Positions 32,995 to 40,598 of a DNA stretch of 64,000 bases are shown here, in pieces. The stretch is from Nitrosomonas sp. (GTDB lineage Bacteria > Pseudomonadota > Gammaproteobacteria > Burkholderiales > Nitrosomonadaceae). The stretch is from positions 1 to 64,000 of the forward strand of contig JAJHPK010000023.1 in NCBI GenBank assembly GCA_020890945.1. The letters are read 5' to 3'. The first letter of the stretch is position 1, and each line of letters opens with the position of its first letter. Both the position numbers and the translations under genes were made by a program. The notes below the pieces were generated by a model. The model saw only the letters and a program-made list of their open reading frames with translations. It was not told the DNA's origin and did no database searches.

Positions 32995-33363
32995 TTATTT
33001 TTTAAGTTTTATGATGACATCCAACATCGTGTTTTGGGTATTTCGAATACTGTCCAAGGGCATATGCAATTCTGGCTTGCCAATTAATTTTGTACGTTTG
33101 TCGTTGGTAAGCCACAGTTTGAGTAATCCACCGAGCCTACCAAGATCACCGTTAATTTTTAGCAGACTATCTACCTGTCTGCTGTCAACAATACTGGGTA
33201 CTTGATAACCCATGCCCAGATTGCGCAGGTACTCGGCAACGGTCATTCCGGCGTCCGTTGCTTTATTCTTTATTTCAGCTTCTTCGATTGGCAAAACAGG
33301 AACCCTGAGCTTTTTCTCTCTTCTTTCTTTTTTGATTGTCGTGAGATTCTTTCTGTCAATCAT
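32995..33363 (-). CDS. traJ: TraJ-like oriT-binding relaxosome protein
   Basis: RP4 TraJ binds an inverted repeat next to the nick site and recruits the relaxase. The 122-residue protein has a basic N terminus, a ribbon-helix-helix-like segment (VPVLPIEEAEIKNKATDAGM, then VAEYLRNLGMGY) and the highly characteristic INGDLGRLGGLLKLWLTND near residues 70-88. It lies first in the leftward relaxosome operon with its start facing the oriT, as in RP4. No damage is visible. Confidence 0.9.
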   Translation of the reverse strand: MIDRKNLTTIKKERREKKLRVPVLPIEEAEIKNKATDAGMTVAEYLRNLGMGYQVPSIVDSRQVDSLLKINGDLGRLGGLLKLWLTNDKRTKLIGKPELHMPLDSIRNTQNTMLDVIIKLKK

Positions 33364-33422
33364 GTCAGTTTTCCTCGAAGAGCAAGATCAATGTTGAGCA
33401 CAGAGTGCGAATAAGTTGTGGA

Positions 33423-33455
33423 GGAGATGGCCATCTCCACATATCTTGCCCGGTT
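33423..33455 (+). other. oriT: Origin of transfer (IncP-like nic region)
   Basis: TATCTTG followed by CCCGG (33442-33453) matches the RP4 nic region TATCCTG|CCCGG with one change, so the nick should fall between 33448 and 33449. A perfect 16-base palindrome GGAGATGGCCATCTCC (33423-33438) lies directly before it, where the TraJ-type inverted repeat is expected. The whole gap 33364-33666 lies between divergent traJ and traK, as in RP4, and holds no gene. An AT-rich part (33490-33660) probably carries the traK promoter. Confidence 0.82.
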
Positions 33456-33666
33456 GTGTGAGTTTCATAAAGGATACTAACACTATAATCGATGATTGCA
33501 AATAGGTTATTTTCGTTATATCATCATTTCAATTAGTATAAAAATACTTTAAAGAATCTTCTTTCAACGAAATAACAGTCGCTTAGCAACAAAAAGAAAC
33601 AGAAAAGAAAGCAAGAAATTAAAAAAACTGTTTGTACGCCAAGATAATTATTTTTGTGGAAATTGT

Positions 33667-34110
33667 GTGATGACCAAATCCTTATCCGATCGAATCGCAT
33701 TTTATGCGGATAAAAACAAAAGTCCTCCTAAGCAATATTTACCGGCATTCATCGCGTTGAAGCCTGATATTGAGCAGGCATTGAAGGATGGCTGGACGAT
33801 TCGGCAAATCTGGAACATTTTGCACCAGGAAGAAAAAATCAAATGTTCTTATCAATGGTTCAGGACTTTGGTCAATCGGCATATTGGCGAGGACAGAAAG
33901 CAGCATTCGCCTAGTGATCACGTAAAATCGGCAAGAGTGGATAACAAAACCCGAGTATCCGCCATTATCCGAATTCCGCACTACAAGGCTGAAACTTTCG
34001 GCAAAGATTTATGTGAAATCCTTCAATCAAAATTTACCTTCGATGAAGCGCTTAAAGATAGCGCATTGCCGGTGATGGTACGACAAAGATTAACGATTAT
34101 CCGCAGGTAG
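33667..34110 (+). CDS. traK: TraK-like oriT-binding protein
   Basis: RP4 TraK wraps oriT DNA and helps the nicking reaction. The 147-residue protein matches its pattern: PPKQYLPAFIALKPDIEQAL, DGWTIRQIWNILHQE and YQWFRTLVNRHI in the first 80 residues, which contain a predicted HTH. The C-terminal half is divergent. It starts the rightward arm of the transfer module with the oriT upstream. traM-like follows after 41 bases; the traL gene of RP4 is absent. Confidence 0.82.
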   Translation: MMTKSLSDRIAFYADKNKSPPKQYLPAFIALKPDIEQALKDGWTIRQIWNILHQEEKIKCSYQWFRTLVNRHIGEDRKQHSPSDHVKSARVDNKTRVSAIIRIPHYKAETFGKDLCEILQSKFTFDEALKDSALPVMVRQRLTIIRR

Positions 34111-34151
34111 CAGCTCTTCACCAATATTGAAAATGTGTCTGCAGTTTTAGC

Positions 34152-34577
34152 ATGAACAGCAACAAATTAGATGCGCTCATTGAAAGAATAGTATCGGAAC
34201 ACGGCATTGTTCTAACACAGGATGATCCGATATTGATGATGCATACGCTCAATGATGTATTACTCGAACAAAATGAAAAAACTCATGCTGAGCTTCTAAG
34301 CAATTACCAGGCGACATTGGAAGAGAATTTTAATCGGTGGTGCGAATTTTCGACCAAAAAATCCAATGCCATGATCAGTGCATCCGTGAGTAATGCGCAA
34401 TTAACACGAGACCAATTCCTCGAAAGCTGTATTCAGTTGATTGATGAAAGGATAAAAAGTGGAGAGGGTCAAGAGATTTATGAGCTGACCAGAATTTCCA
34501 GGCAGGTGGCTATTATCAATTTGTTGGCATCAACATTAATCTTGCTGTCAGTGGCGATTATTTTGATGTTGCTATAA
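34152..34577 (+). CDS. traM: TraM-like conjugal transfer protein
   Basis: The 141-residue protein resembles IncP TraM. It has the N-terminal EHGIVLTQDDPILMMHTLND pattern, a long central helical region likely to form a coiled coil (about residues 35-110), and a C-terminal membrane segment (residues 120-140, NLLASTLILLSVAIILMLL). Its exact job in transfer is not well known. It forms a pair with traK. Position and pattern make the assignment reasonable, although similarity is concentrated in the first third. Confidence 0.75.
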   Translation: MNSNKLDALIERIVSEHGIVLTQDDPILMMHTLNDVLLEQNEKTHAELLSNYQATLEENFNRWCEFSTKKSNAMISASVSNAQLTRDQFLESCIQLIDERIKSGEGQEIYELTRISRQVAIINLLASTLILLSVAIILMLL

Positions 34578-34705
34578 AAGTTTTAGTTAGCTATTTAAAG
34601 ATCGCAATGTATCAGAAATTAATGAAGCGCAATATGTATGAGTGCAATTACAAAACAAATTCAGTTTACGTGTAAATATTAATAACAGTTTGATGGAGAA
34701 AGACA

Positions 34706-35053
34706 ATGGAAAAGGTAAGCTTACCATTGCCCGCAATTCGCTGTTTATCCAAGAAAGAAGCAGCCAGTTATCTTGGAATCGGCGTTACTCTGCTAAGTGA
34801 ATTAGACATTCCTTTTGTGAAACTAGGTCGACGTTGTCTATATGACAGAGTTGATTTAGATAGCTGGATAGAGGAATATAAGCAGTGCGAGCACGGGCGG
34901 GCTAAGAAGGAGGCAATATGGCCCAAACCCAAGAAGAAGTCTACCGGAGACAAGATTCTCGTTTCTGGTGGATTGCAACAAAGCTCCCAAACGGCAAAAG
35001 AATACGCCAAAGTTCTGGGACTGAAAACCGACAAGATGCCGAAGCACTGCTAG
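34706..35053 (+). CDS. Excisionase-like helix-turn-helix protein
   Basis: The 115-residue protein has a MerR-type/AlpA-like HTH at residues 12-58 (LSKKEAASYLGIGVTLLSEL, VKLGRRCLYDRVDLDSWIEEY), as found in excisionases and directionality factors encoded next to integrases. The part after residue 70 overlaps the integrase gene in another frame and may not be functional sequence in its own right. A GGAG ribosome site lies before the ATG (TGATGGAGAAAGACA). It could control the choice between integration and excision. Role inferred from fold and position. Confidence 0.75.
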   Translation: MEKVSLPLPAIRCLSKKEAASYLGIGVTLLSELDIPFVKLGRRCLYDRVDLDSWIEEYKQCEHGRAKKEAIWPKPKKKSTGDKILVSGGLQQSSQTAKEYAKVLGLKTDKMPKHC

Positions 35054-35981
35054 CCAAAATCCGGCTTGAAGCCTTTCGGGACATCATTTCGGTATTAAAC
35101 CCCAGCGCTCATGGCAAGAAGCCGTGGTACGGTATCTCACAATCAAAGCGAGTTTACGAAGTTATCGCGATGTAAACCGGATTTGCCGCAAGCTTGATCC
35201 TTTTCTAGGTCGCTTATTATTAGAACAGATTACTGGTGATGTAATTTGGTCAGTTATACAAGGAGTGCTTTCTAAAGGAAATAAACCTGCGACTGTAAAT
35301 CGTTATTTGGCATTAATTCGTTGTTTATTGCGAATGGCGCGAGATGAATGGCAATGGATTGAAACTATCCCAAAAATTCGCTTTTTAGCGGGTGAAATGG
35401 AGCGTAATCGATGGTTAACAAGAGAGGAAGCTAATCGATTAATAGCTGTTAGTCCTATTCACTTGGCGGCTTTAATTCGTTTTGCTCTTGCTACTGGCTG
35501 CCGTGCTAGGGAAATAACTGGTTTGGAGTGGAATCGGGTTGATTTGCAACGTAAAACTACCTGGCTTAACCAAACCAAGAATGGAACACCGCGAGGTGTG
35601 CCGCTGAATTACGATGCTATCGTTGTTCTTGAAGAGCAACTCGGAAAGCATGAACAGTTTTGTTTTACCTATCAAGGTAAGCCTATTCTCTGGGAAATTA
35701 CAAACAGTGCGTGGCATACCGCTCTAGCTAAAGCAGAATTGAAGGATTTCCGATTTCATGATCTTAGGCATACTTGGGCTTCATGGCATCGTCAAGCTGG
35801 CACAAGTTGCGATGAATTGAAAGATTTAGGCGGCTGGAAATCCAGGATCATGGTAGATCGGTATGCAAAGTATGCTACTGAGCATTTACGAGTTGCAGCG
35901 GCTAGAATCGAGGATGGACGTGGTGGGAATGTTTTGAATCTGTCACGTTTTTGTCACGTTCAAAAAGAAAAAAGGAATTAG
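34918..35981 (+). pseudogene. int: Tyrosine integrase of the element, with a frameshift near codon 54
   Basis: The first frame (from ATG 34918) encodes the N-terminal arm-binding part: YRRQDSRFWWIATKLPNGKR and AEALLAKIRLEAFR. The protein then continues in another frame as HFGIKPQRSWQEAVVRYLTI to the end. The switch lies at CGGG, 35077-35080, where one missing G would explain it. The C-terminal part has the catalytic residues: Arg in TGCRAREITGLEW, HDLRHTW and Tyr in MVDRYAKYA. From a GTG at 35124 alone the product would lack the arm-binding domain. The stop is 25 bases from the tRNA-Lys att core. Either a real mutation or a sequencing error in the G run. Confidence 0.85.
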
Positions 35982-36051
35982 CGTTTGCATAACCCCTTGT
36001 TTTAATTGGTAGGTCGTGGCAGATTCGAACTGCCGACCAACGGATTAAAAG
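35515..36051 (+). repeat. Right copy of the 537-bp direct repeat
   Basis: This copy matches 2277-2813 and contains the last 155 integrase codons, the spacer and the tRNA-Lys 3' half. Homologous recombination between the two copies would delete the entire 33-kb element and leave one hybrid integrase and an intact tRNA. Confidence 0.92.
36007..36051 (-). other. attR-type site inside tRNA-Lys
   Basis: These 45 bases of the tRNA gene are repeated at 2769-2813 and are the core of the attachment site. Because the element supplies the 3' end of the gene, the tRNA remains complete after insertion. Confidence 0.85.
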
Positions 36052-36082
36052 TCCGCTGCTCTACCGACTGAGCTAACGACCC
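36007..36082 (-). tRNA. tRNA-Lys (anticodon UUU)
   Basis: The complement begins GGGTCGTTAGCTCAGTCGGT, has the anticodon loop ACTTTTAA with anticodon TTT, the T-loop GTTCGAATC and a genome-encoded CCA end. Acceptor, D, anticodon and T stems pair, and the length is 76 bases. The 3' end is supplied by the integrated element. Confidence 0.97.
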
Positions 36083-36099
36083 AAAATTAAAGAAGCGGA

Positions 36100-36128
36100 A
36101 TTATAACTGATAAACTGAATGATATGAA
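36100..36128 (-). promoter_or_regulatory. Likely promoter of tRNA-Lys
   Basis: On the leftward strand a perfect TATAAT lies at 36105-36100, 18 bases before the tRNA. The -35 region near 36123-36128 (TTCATA) is only a weak match to TTGACA. Placement is inferred from spacing. Confidence 0.45.
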
Positions 36129-36503
36129 GTCGTACAATGATACTTAAAGGCCTGAAAATTGAAATGATGTTGATATTGAAATCAATTGATCAAAAGAAGG
36201 TCAAAAGAAATTCTGTAATTATTCCAGCAGTTATGATTAAGTTTTAAGAAATTTTATTCAGTCTTGTAGTGCCGATAGAAAAGTAGTTTAAAACCAATTA
36301 AAACGGCAATTACAAGATGTGCTTTGTGAGAAATGGCATACTTTATAGGACTAAGATCAGCGGAAGGTCCTATATCTTGTTTTAAATAATTCTAGGAAAA
36401 TGGCATTGTGTTATGAGTGTAACTGATTATTTATATTAAAAATTAATTGCGTTTCATGATCCTCACTTATAATTTTTTTGACCTATTTTTAGGAGCATTT
36501 AAC
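36106..36503. other. Gene-free AT-rich chromosomal stretch
   Basis: No coding frame of note is seen. A 7-bp stem (ATAGGAC / GTCCTAT, about 36345-36373) with a long loop is the only structure that stands out, and an AGGAG site at 36491-36495 serves the remnant that follows. Confidence 0.5.
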
Positions 36504-36715
36504 ATGCCACAAGTTTTTGATTTGACCACACTCAATGGTAGCGATGGTTTTAAAGCAAATAGCTTTTCTTCTTTAGGTGCTAGTAATGCAGAAGATATGA
36601 ATGGTGATGGTTACGATGATTTAGTATCGGATCATCGGTAATCTTTGATAAAAATACTCTATTTAGTGCAATATTTGATTCGTTGGCTCTCAATGGCAAC
36701 AATATTTTTCAATGA
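36504..36715 (+). pseudogene. Remnant of an FG-GAP-repeat surface protein
   Basis: From ATG 36504, after a good AGGAG site, the frame reads MPQVFDLTTLNGSDGFKAN and the calcium-binding type motif EDMNGDGYDDLVSD, then a stop at 36639-36641. A second frame from 36638 continues with VIFDKNTLFSAIFDSLALNG and stops at 36713-36715. Both parts fit successive beta-propeller FG-GAP repeats (LNG..GF, D.NGDGYDDL, VIFG). The original protein would have had many more repeats, so this is a truncated and frameshifted relic of a secreted protein. Confidence 0.7.
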
Positions 36716-37246
36716 ATTCAATACATAGATGACGCAAATCACATATTGGTAGTAACTGAAAAGTTACCACCTATGCAAATTCAAAATTGACCAAACCTTA
36801 TAGCGACATGCGTGCTATCCCACTATGTATAAGTCACCCAGACTGAAATGGTTTTTCTCCCTATTAATTTTTTTGAGCATGGCAATAATGGATTAGAAGT
36901 CAGTGGTTTTTTCTTGTAGCAAGTATTTTACTTTTTCCCGAGATTGGAGTCGCTTAAGTCACAAAACTCAGAAATCACGATGCGCAGGGAACCTAGCTGT
37001 ATTTGCGTCAACACCTAATACCTTACAAATAAATTAGGAATTAAACTGAAATGAGAGATCTGCGTCATCTTGGAAAGATTTCTAGCAATGTTTATCAGCA
37101 GTTTCTAGAGAGGCACAAAACCAATAGTAAAATATGTATCAAGCTTATAGAAAAAACCACTTTAATTGCTTCATCTATTTCAGTTGAGTAAAACTTTTGT
37201 AATTATGCAGAAATCTTTTCTAGAAATTAAATAATGGAGTAATACA
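36716..37246. other. Gene-free stretch of 531 bases
   Basis: I see no gene, no repeat and no clear terminator. It is AT-rich and probably further eroded sequence after the FG-GAP remnant. The last bases (ATGGAGTAATACA) are the ribosome site of the next gene. Confidence 0.45.
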
Positions 37247-37666
37247 ATGAAATACTATTACACACCCCTTATCGGATTAGTTTTAATGCTGTATTGCACG
37301 TCCTATCTGGCTCATGCTGGCGTCAATACTTATATATGCAAAATTTATCAAGCAGTAGAAATGTCTGATGAAGGGCAGATCATAAGACACAAAGGTATTT
37401 GGGAATCCATTATAGGCAGTAGCTTTACGGTAAACCGAGATACTGGAGAGATGATTGGACTTCCTTTTGCAACAGACGGGTGGCTTGGAGATGTGCAAGT
37501 TCTTAATCGCGGTGGAAAAGAGAATTCATACAGAGCAATAGTTCTTTCAGGAAAACCCAATGTCTCAGCCAAATACATTTATATTGCAGAGTATAAAGAC
37601 AAGTTATCTAAGCCATTCTGGGGAAATGGCGACGATCACGTTATCTTCAGCGGACTATGTGACTAA
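37247..37666 (+). CDS. Hypothetical secreted protein
   Basis: I do not recognise this 139-residue protein. It has a signal peptide (residues 1-24, LIGLVLMLYCTSYLAHAG) and a mature part of mixed beta character with two Cys (in YICKIYQ and at the very end in SGLCD) that could bond. A GGAG site lies 9 bases before the ATG. It stands alone between two gene-poor gaps. Base composition is like the surrounding chromosome. Confidence 0.65.
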   Translation: MKYYYTPLIGLVLMLYCTSYLAHAGVNTYICKIYQAVEMSDEGQIIRHKGIWESIIGSSFTVNRDTGEMIGLPFATDGWLGDVQVLNRGGKENSYRAIVLSGKPNVSAKYIYIAEYKDKLSKPFWGNGDDHVIFSGLCD

Positions 37667-38018
37667 CTCAGGCGACATAACAAATTATGAGTCAGACGCA
37701 CAAGTGTGTTGGTTATAGTAATTTGAAATCTGCAGGAATTAAGTGATATTCACCATTCATTTGAACGAATAGAGCCAGAATTGGCTACCTTTTAATTTGA
37801 TCATCCATATTTTCTAGTGCCACAATCCACGTTGCGAACAGTGGTTTATAATAAAAATAAACGACTCAAAATGCTTGATATAAATTCAACAATCATTCAA
37901 TGCGATACTGAGTTAAATGCACTCATAAAATTTTTTAGGGCAATTTAATCTGATAGGATGCGCTCACTTTTGATGAAATGATTATCTTGTTACTAATAGA
38001 TATATCGTTGAGGAGACC
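37667..38018. other. Gene-free stretch upstream of the diguanylate cyclase gene
   Basis: No gene or repeat is seen in these 352 bases. The right end should hold the promoter of the next gene, and its GAGGAG ribosome site is at 38008-38013. Confidence 0.45.
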
Positions 38019-40349
38019 ATGAATAGTAATGACCAGACTAAATCTCAGCTATATGAAGAAATACAGCAATTACGTTCTGAACTCGCTGTCGCTAGATCGA
38101 TTGTAGCAAGACGCACAAGTGACCTTTCCATCAGTGAAGAACGATTTTCACTGGCAATGCGCTCCACCAATGATGGACTTTGGGATTGGAATCTTGAAAC
38201 TGACGAAACTTACTATTCTCCGAGTTGGAAAGCCATGTTGGGTTACGAAGAAAATGAGCTAGAAAACAGCTTAAACACATGGGTAAGTTTAGTTCATCCG
38301 GATGATAAAGCAATCGCGCTGCAGAAAACTCAAGATTATATACATGGCAGAGCCAATTCATTTGAAGTTGAATTTCGCATGCGCCATAAGGATGGTCATA
38401 ACATTTTTGTATTATCACGTGGATTTCTGGTTAAACGCGAAGTTGATGCCAAGCCAATTCGTATGGTGGGTACGCATGTCGATATAACCGAACGCAAAAA
38501 AGCCGAAGCGTTTGATAAAAGATCTGCTGAAATACTGGGGATGATTGCAAAAGGTCGCTGTGCTTCAGACATCTATGATGCGATTGCGCTCATGTACGAA
38601 GGCCGTCATCCAGGTATGCGGTGTTCCATGCTTGAATTGAGCGGCAACAAGCTTTTGCACGGTGGCGCACCGAGCTTGCCGAAAGAATATTGTGAAGCTG
38701 TGCATGGTTTGGAAAATGGTCCTAGCGTTGGTTCCTGCGGAACGTCAACTTTCACGGGACAACGTGTGTTGGTTGAGGATATTGAAACTGATCCTAAATG
38801 GGAAAAAATTAAGCATATCGCTTTGCCACATGGTATGCGCAGTTGTTGGTCAGAGCCGATCAAAAGTTCTGATGGTAAAGTGCTGGGCGCATTTGGCATG
38901 TATTACAACCACCCTGCTCTTCCTAATGAAAAAGAATTGCAAGATCTCATATCTGCCGCACAGTTAACTGGAATCGTGATGGAGCGTGATCATGTTCAAA
39001 AACGTATTCACAAACTTGCTTATACCGACGAATTAACAGGCCTTGCCAGCCGCGCTGCTTTTATTCAACATTTAGAGGAAATCACTAAAACGTCGTTACG
39101 GCATGATCGTCGTTTTGGACTGCTGTATATCGATTTAGATGATTTTAAGAGTGTTAACGACAGTCTTGGACATGATGCGGGTGATTTGCTGCTAAAGATA
39201 ATTACGCAACGGTTGCTTAACACATGCCGCGAAACTGATTTCATCGCGCGTCTTGGCGGCGATGAGTTTTGTATTCTGATTGAAGAGATTGAAGAAGATT
39301 ACGCTGCCAATGTGGCAAAACGTTGTCTTGAAGTTGTGCGTCAACCTCTGGAGCTTTATACGAGAAAGCTTACACCAACCTGTAGTATCGGAATTGCCTA
39401 TTATCCCGAGGATGGAAACGATCTATCGTCATTATTAAAAGCTGCGGATATTTCGTTGTACTCAGCCAAGGGCAATGGCAAAAGTCATTATGCGTTTTAT
39501 AAAAGAGAACTGACTCAAAAAGCAGAGTATCGCTTTCAAATGGAACAGTCTCTGAGAGAGGCAATCGAAAAGCAACAATTAACGCTAGCTTATCAACCTC
39601 AAATTAATATCAATTCAGGGAAAATTGTTGGTGTCGAGGCGCTATCGCGATGGCATCACCCGCAATTAGGTCATGTATCTCCCAAAGATTTTATCGCAAC
39701 CGCCGAAAGAATCGGCATGATTAAGCCATTGACAGAATGGGTATTACGTACCGCATGCATGCAGTTGATTGCTTGGAAGGCACAAGGTTTTCACGCGATT
39801 CGCTTGGCTGTTAATATTTCTCCAAGCATTTTTCTCGATGAAAAATTTGTATTATTGATCAAACGTATCATCAATGACATACAAATCATTCCCTCGGAAT
39901 TGGAATTAGAAGTCACTGAAAGCGTCGTTCAAACTGACCCGAGAAATCTGTTAATTTTTAGCAAACTAAAAAGCTTAGGTGTTTTTCTGTCGATCGATGA
40001 CTTTGGAACGGGTTATTCGTCTTTTGCTTCTCTCAAACATTTAAAAGCCGACTATCTAAAAATCGATAAATATTTTATTGACGATATGCTTGTTGATAAA
40101 AAATCATTGATGCTTGTCAGTTCCATGATAGAAATGGGGCAAAAACTGGGATATGGAATCATTGCGGAAGGTGTTGAAACATCAGAACAGCTGGACGCTA
40201 TCAAAACGCTTGGTTGTGAAACGGTGCAAGGTTATGTATTCAGCAAACCGATCAATGCCGAAAGCATTCTAAAATTACTCAACCGAGAAATTCAAGAAAA
40301 TGCATTGAAATCGACAGCCACTACAAGACTCCATGTAGTCAGAAAATAA
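38019..40349 (+). CDS. PAS-GAF-GGDEF-EAL cyclic-di-GMP signalling protein
   Basis: The 776-residue protein makes and/or degrades cyclic di-GMP. In order it has a short coiled coil (residues 1-40), a PAS domain (about 45-165, with the PAC end RMVGTHVDITERKKAE), a GAF domain (about 170-320), a GGDEF domain (about 330-490) and an EAL domain (about 510-765). The GGDEF motif is intact (ARLGGDEFCIL, about 410-420). The EAL motif is intact (VEALSRW, about 538), as are ELEVTES, DDFGTGYSS and the IAEGVET end. No membrane segments are seen, so it is cytoplasmic. A GAGGAG site precedes the ATG. The input signal is unknown; both enzyme domains look competent. Confidence 0.94.
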   Translation: MNSNDQTKSQLYEEIQQLRSELAVARSIVARRTSDLSISEERFSLAMRSTNDGLWDWNLETDETYYSPSWKAMLGYEENELENSLNTWVSLVHPDDKAIALQKTQDYIHGRANSFEVEFRMRHKDGHNIFVLSRGFLVKREVDAKPIRMVGTHVDITERKKAEAFDKRSAEILGMIAKGRCASDIYDAIALMYEGRHPGMRCSMLELSGNKLLHGGAPSLPKEYCEAVHGLENGPSVGSCGTSTFTGQRVLVEDIETDPKWEKIKHIALPHGMRSCWSEPIKSSDGKVLGAFGMYYNHPALPNEKELQDLISAAQLTGIVMERDHVQKRIHKLAYTDELTGLASRAAFIQHLEEITKTSLRHDRRFGLLYIDLDDFKSVNDSLGHDAGDLLLKIITQRLLNTCRETDFIARLGGDEFCILIEEIEEDYAANVAKRCLEVVRQPLELYTRKLTPTCSIGIAYYPEDGNDLSSLLKAADISLYSAKGNGKSHYAFYKRELTQKAEYRFQMEQSLREAIEKQQLTLAYQPQININSGKIVGVEALSRWHHPQLGHVSPKDFIATAERIGMIKPLTEWVLRTACMQLIAWKAQGFHAIRLAVNISPSIFLDEKFVLLIKRIINDIQIIPSELELEVTESVVQTDPRNLLIFSKLKSLGVFLSIDDFGTGYSSFASLKHLKADYLKIDKYFIDDMLVDKKSLMLVSSMIEMGQKLGYGIIAEGVETSEQLDAIKTLGCETVQGYVFSKPINAESILKLLNREIQENALKSTATTRLHVVRK

Positions 40350-40598
40350 CAAATACGATTCAATACCGAATTTGATATGAAATTGCACACTATGGAGAAG
40401 TAACTTCTATCGCAAACGATGTTCTTACCATCAATTTTGCTCCCGATTTAATTCGCGATATTAGCGATAACCCCATCATAATCTTGTCACGGCGTTGTTT
40501 ATTCAGCGTGACTTTATTTTCTCAAAAATATATCATCGAACGGTTAAATTAAATTTACAGGGCTTATTCTTATTTTTATGCCCACTTAGGGATTTTCA

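Larger units (their letters stand above)
2769..36051. mobile_element. 33.2-kb integrative mobilizable element in tRNA-Lys carrying iron-uptake genes
   Basis: The element is bounded by direct repeats of the tRNA-Lys 3' end (2769-2813, 36007-36051). An integrase gene abuts the right boundary, and the intact tRNA gene is restored there. It encodes an IncP-like relaxosome with an oriT but no type IV secretion genes, which fits an integrative mobilizable element rather than a self-transmissible ICE. Cargo includes FecI/FecR regulators, siderophore receptors, exbBD, an RND exporter, toxin-antitoxin genes, a Fic protein and an integron cassette. A second integrase tail and att copy directly to the left indicate tandem accretion of two related elements. 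The active integrase frame is broken, so present mobility is uncertain. Confidence 0.85.

Noticed and set aside
31341..34577. A complete conjugative element
   Set aside because: Only relaxosome-type genes occur; no VirB/TrbE-like ATPase or pilus genes and no coupling protein are present.
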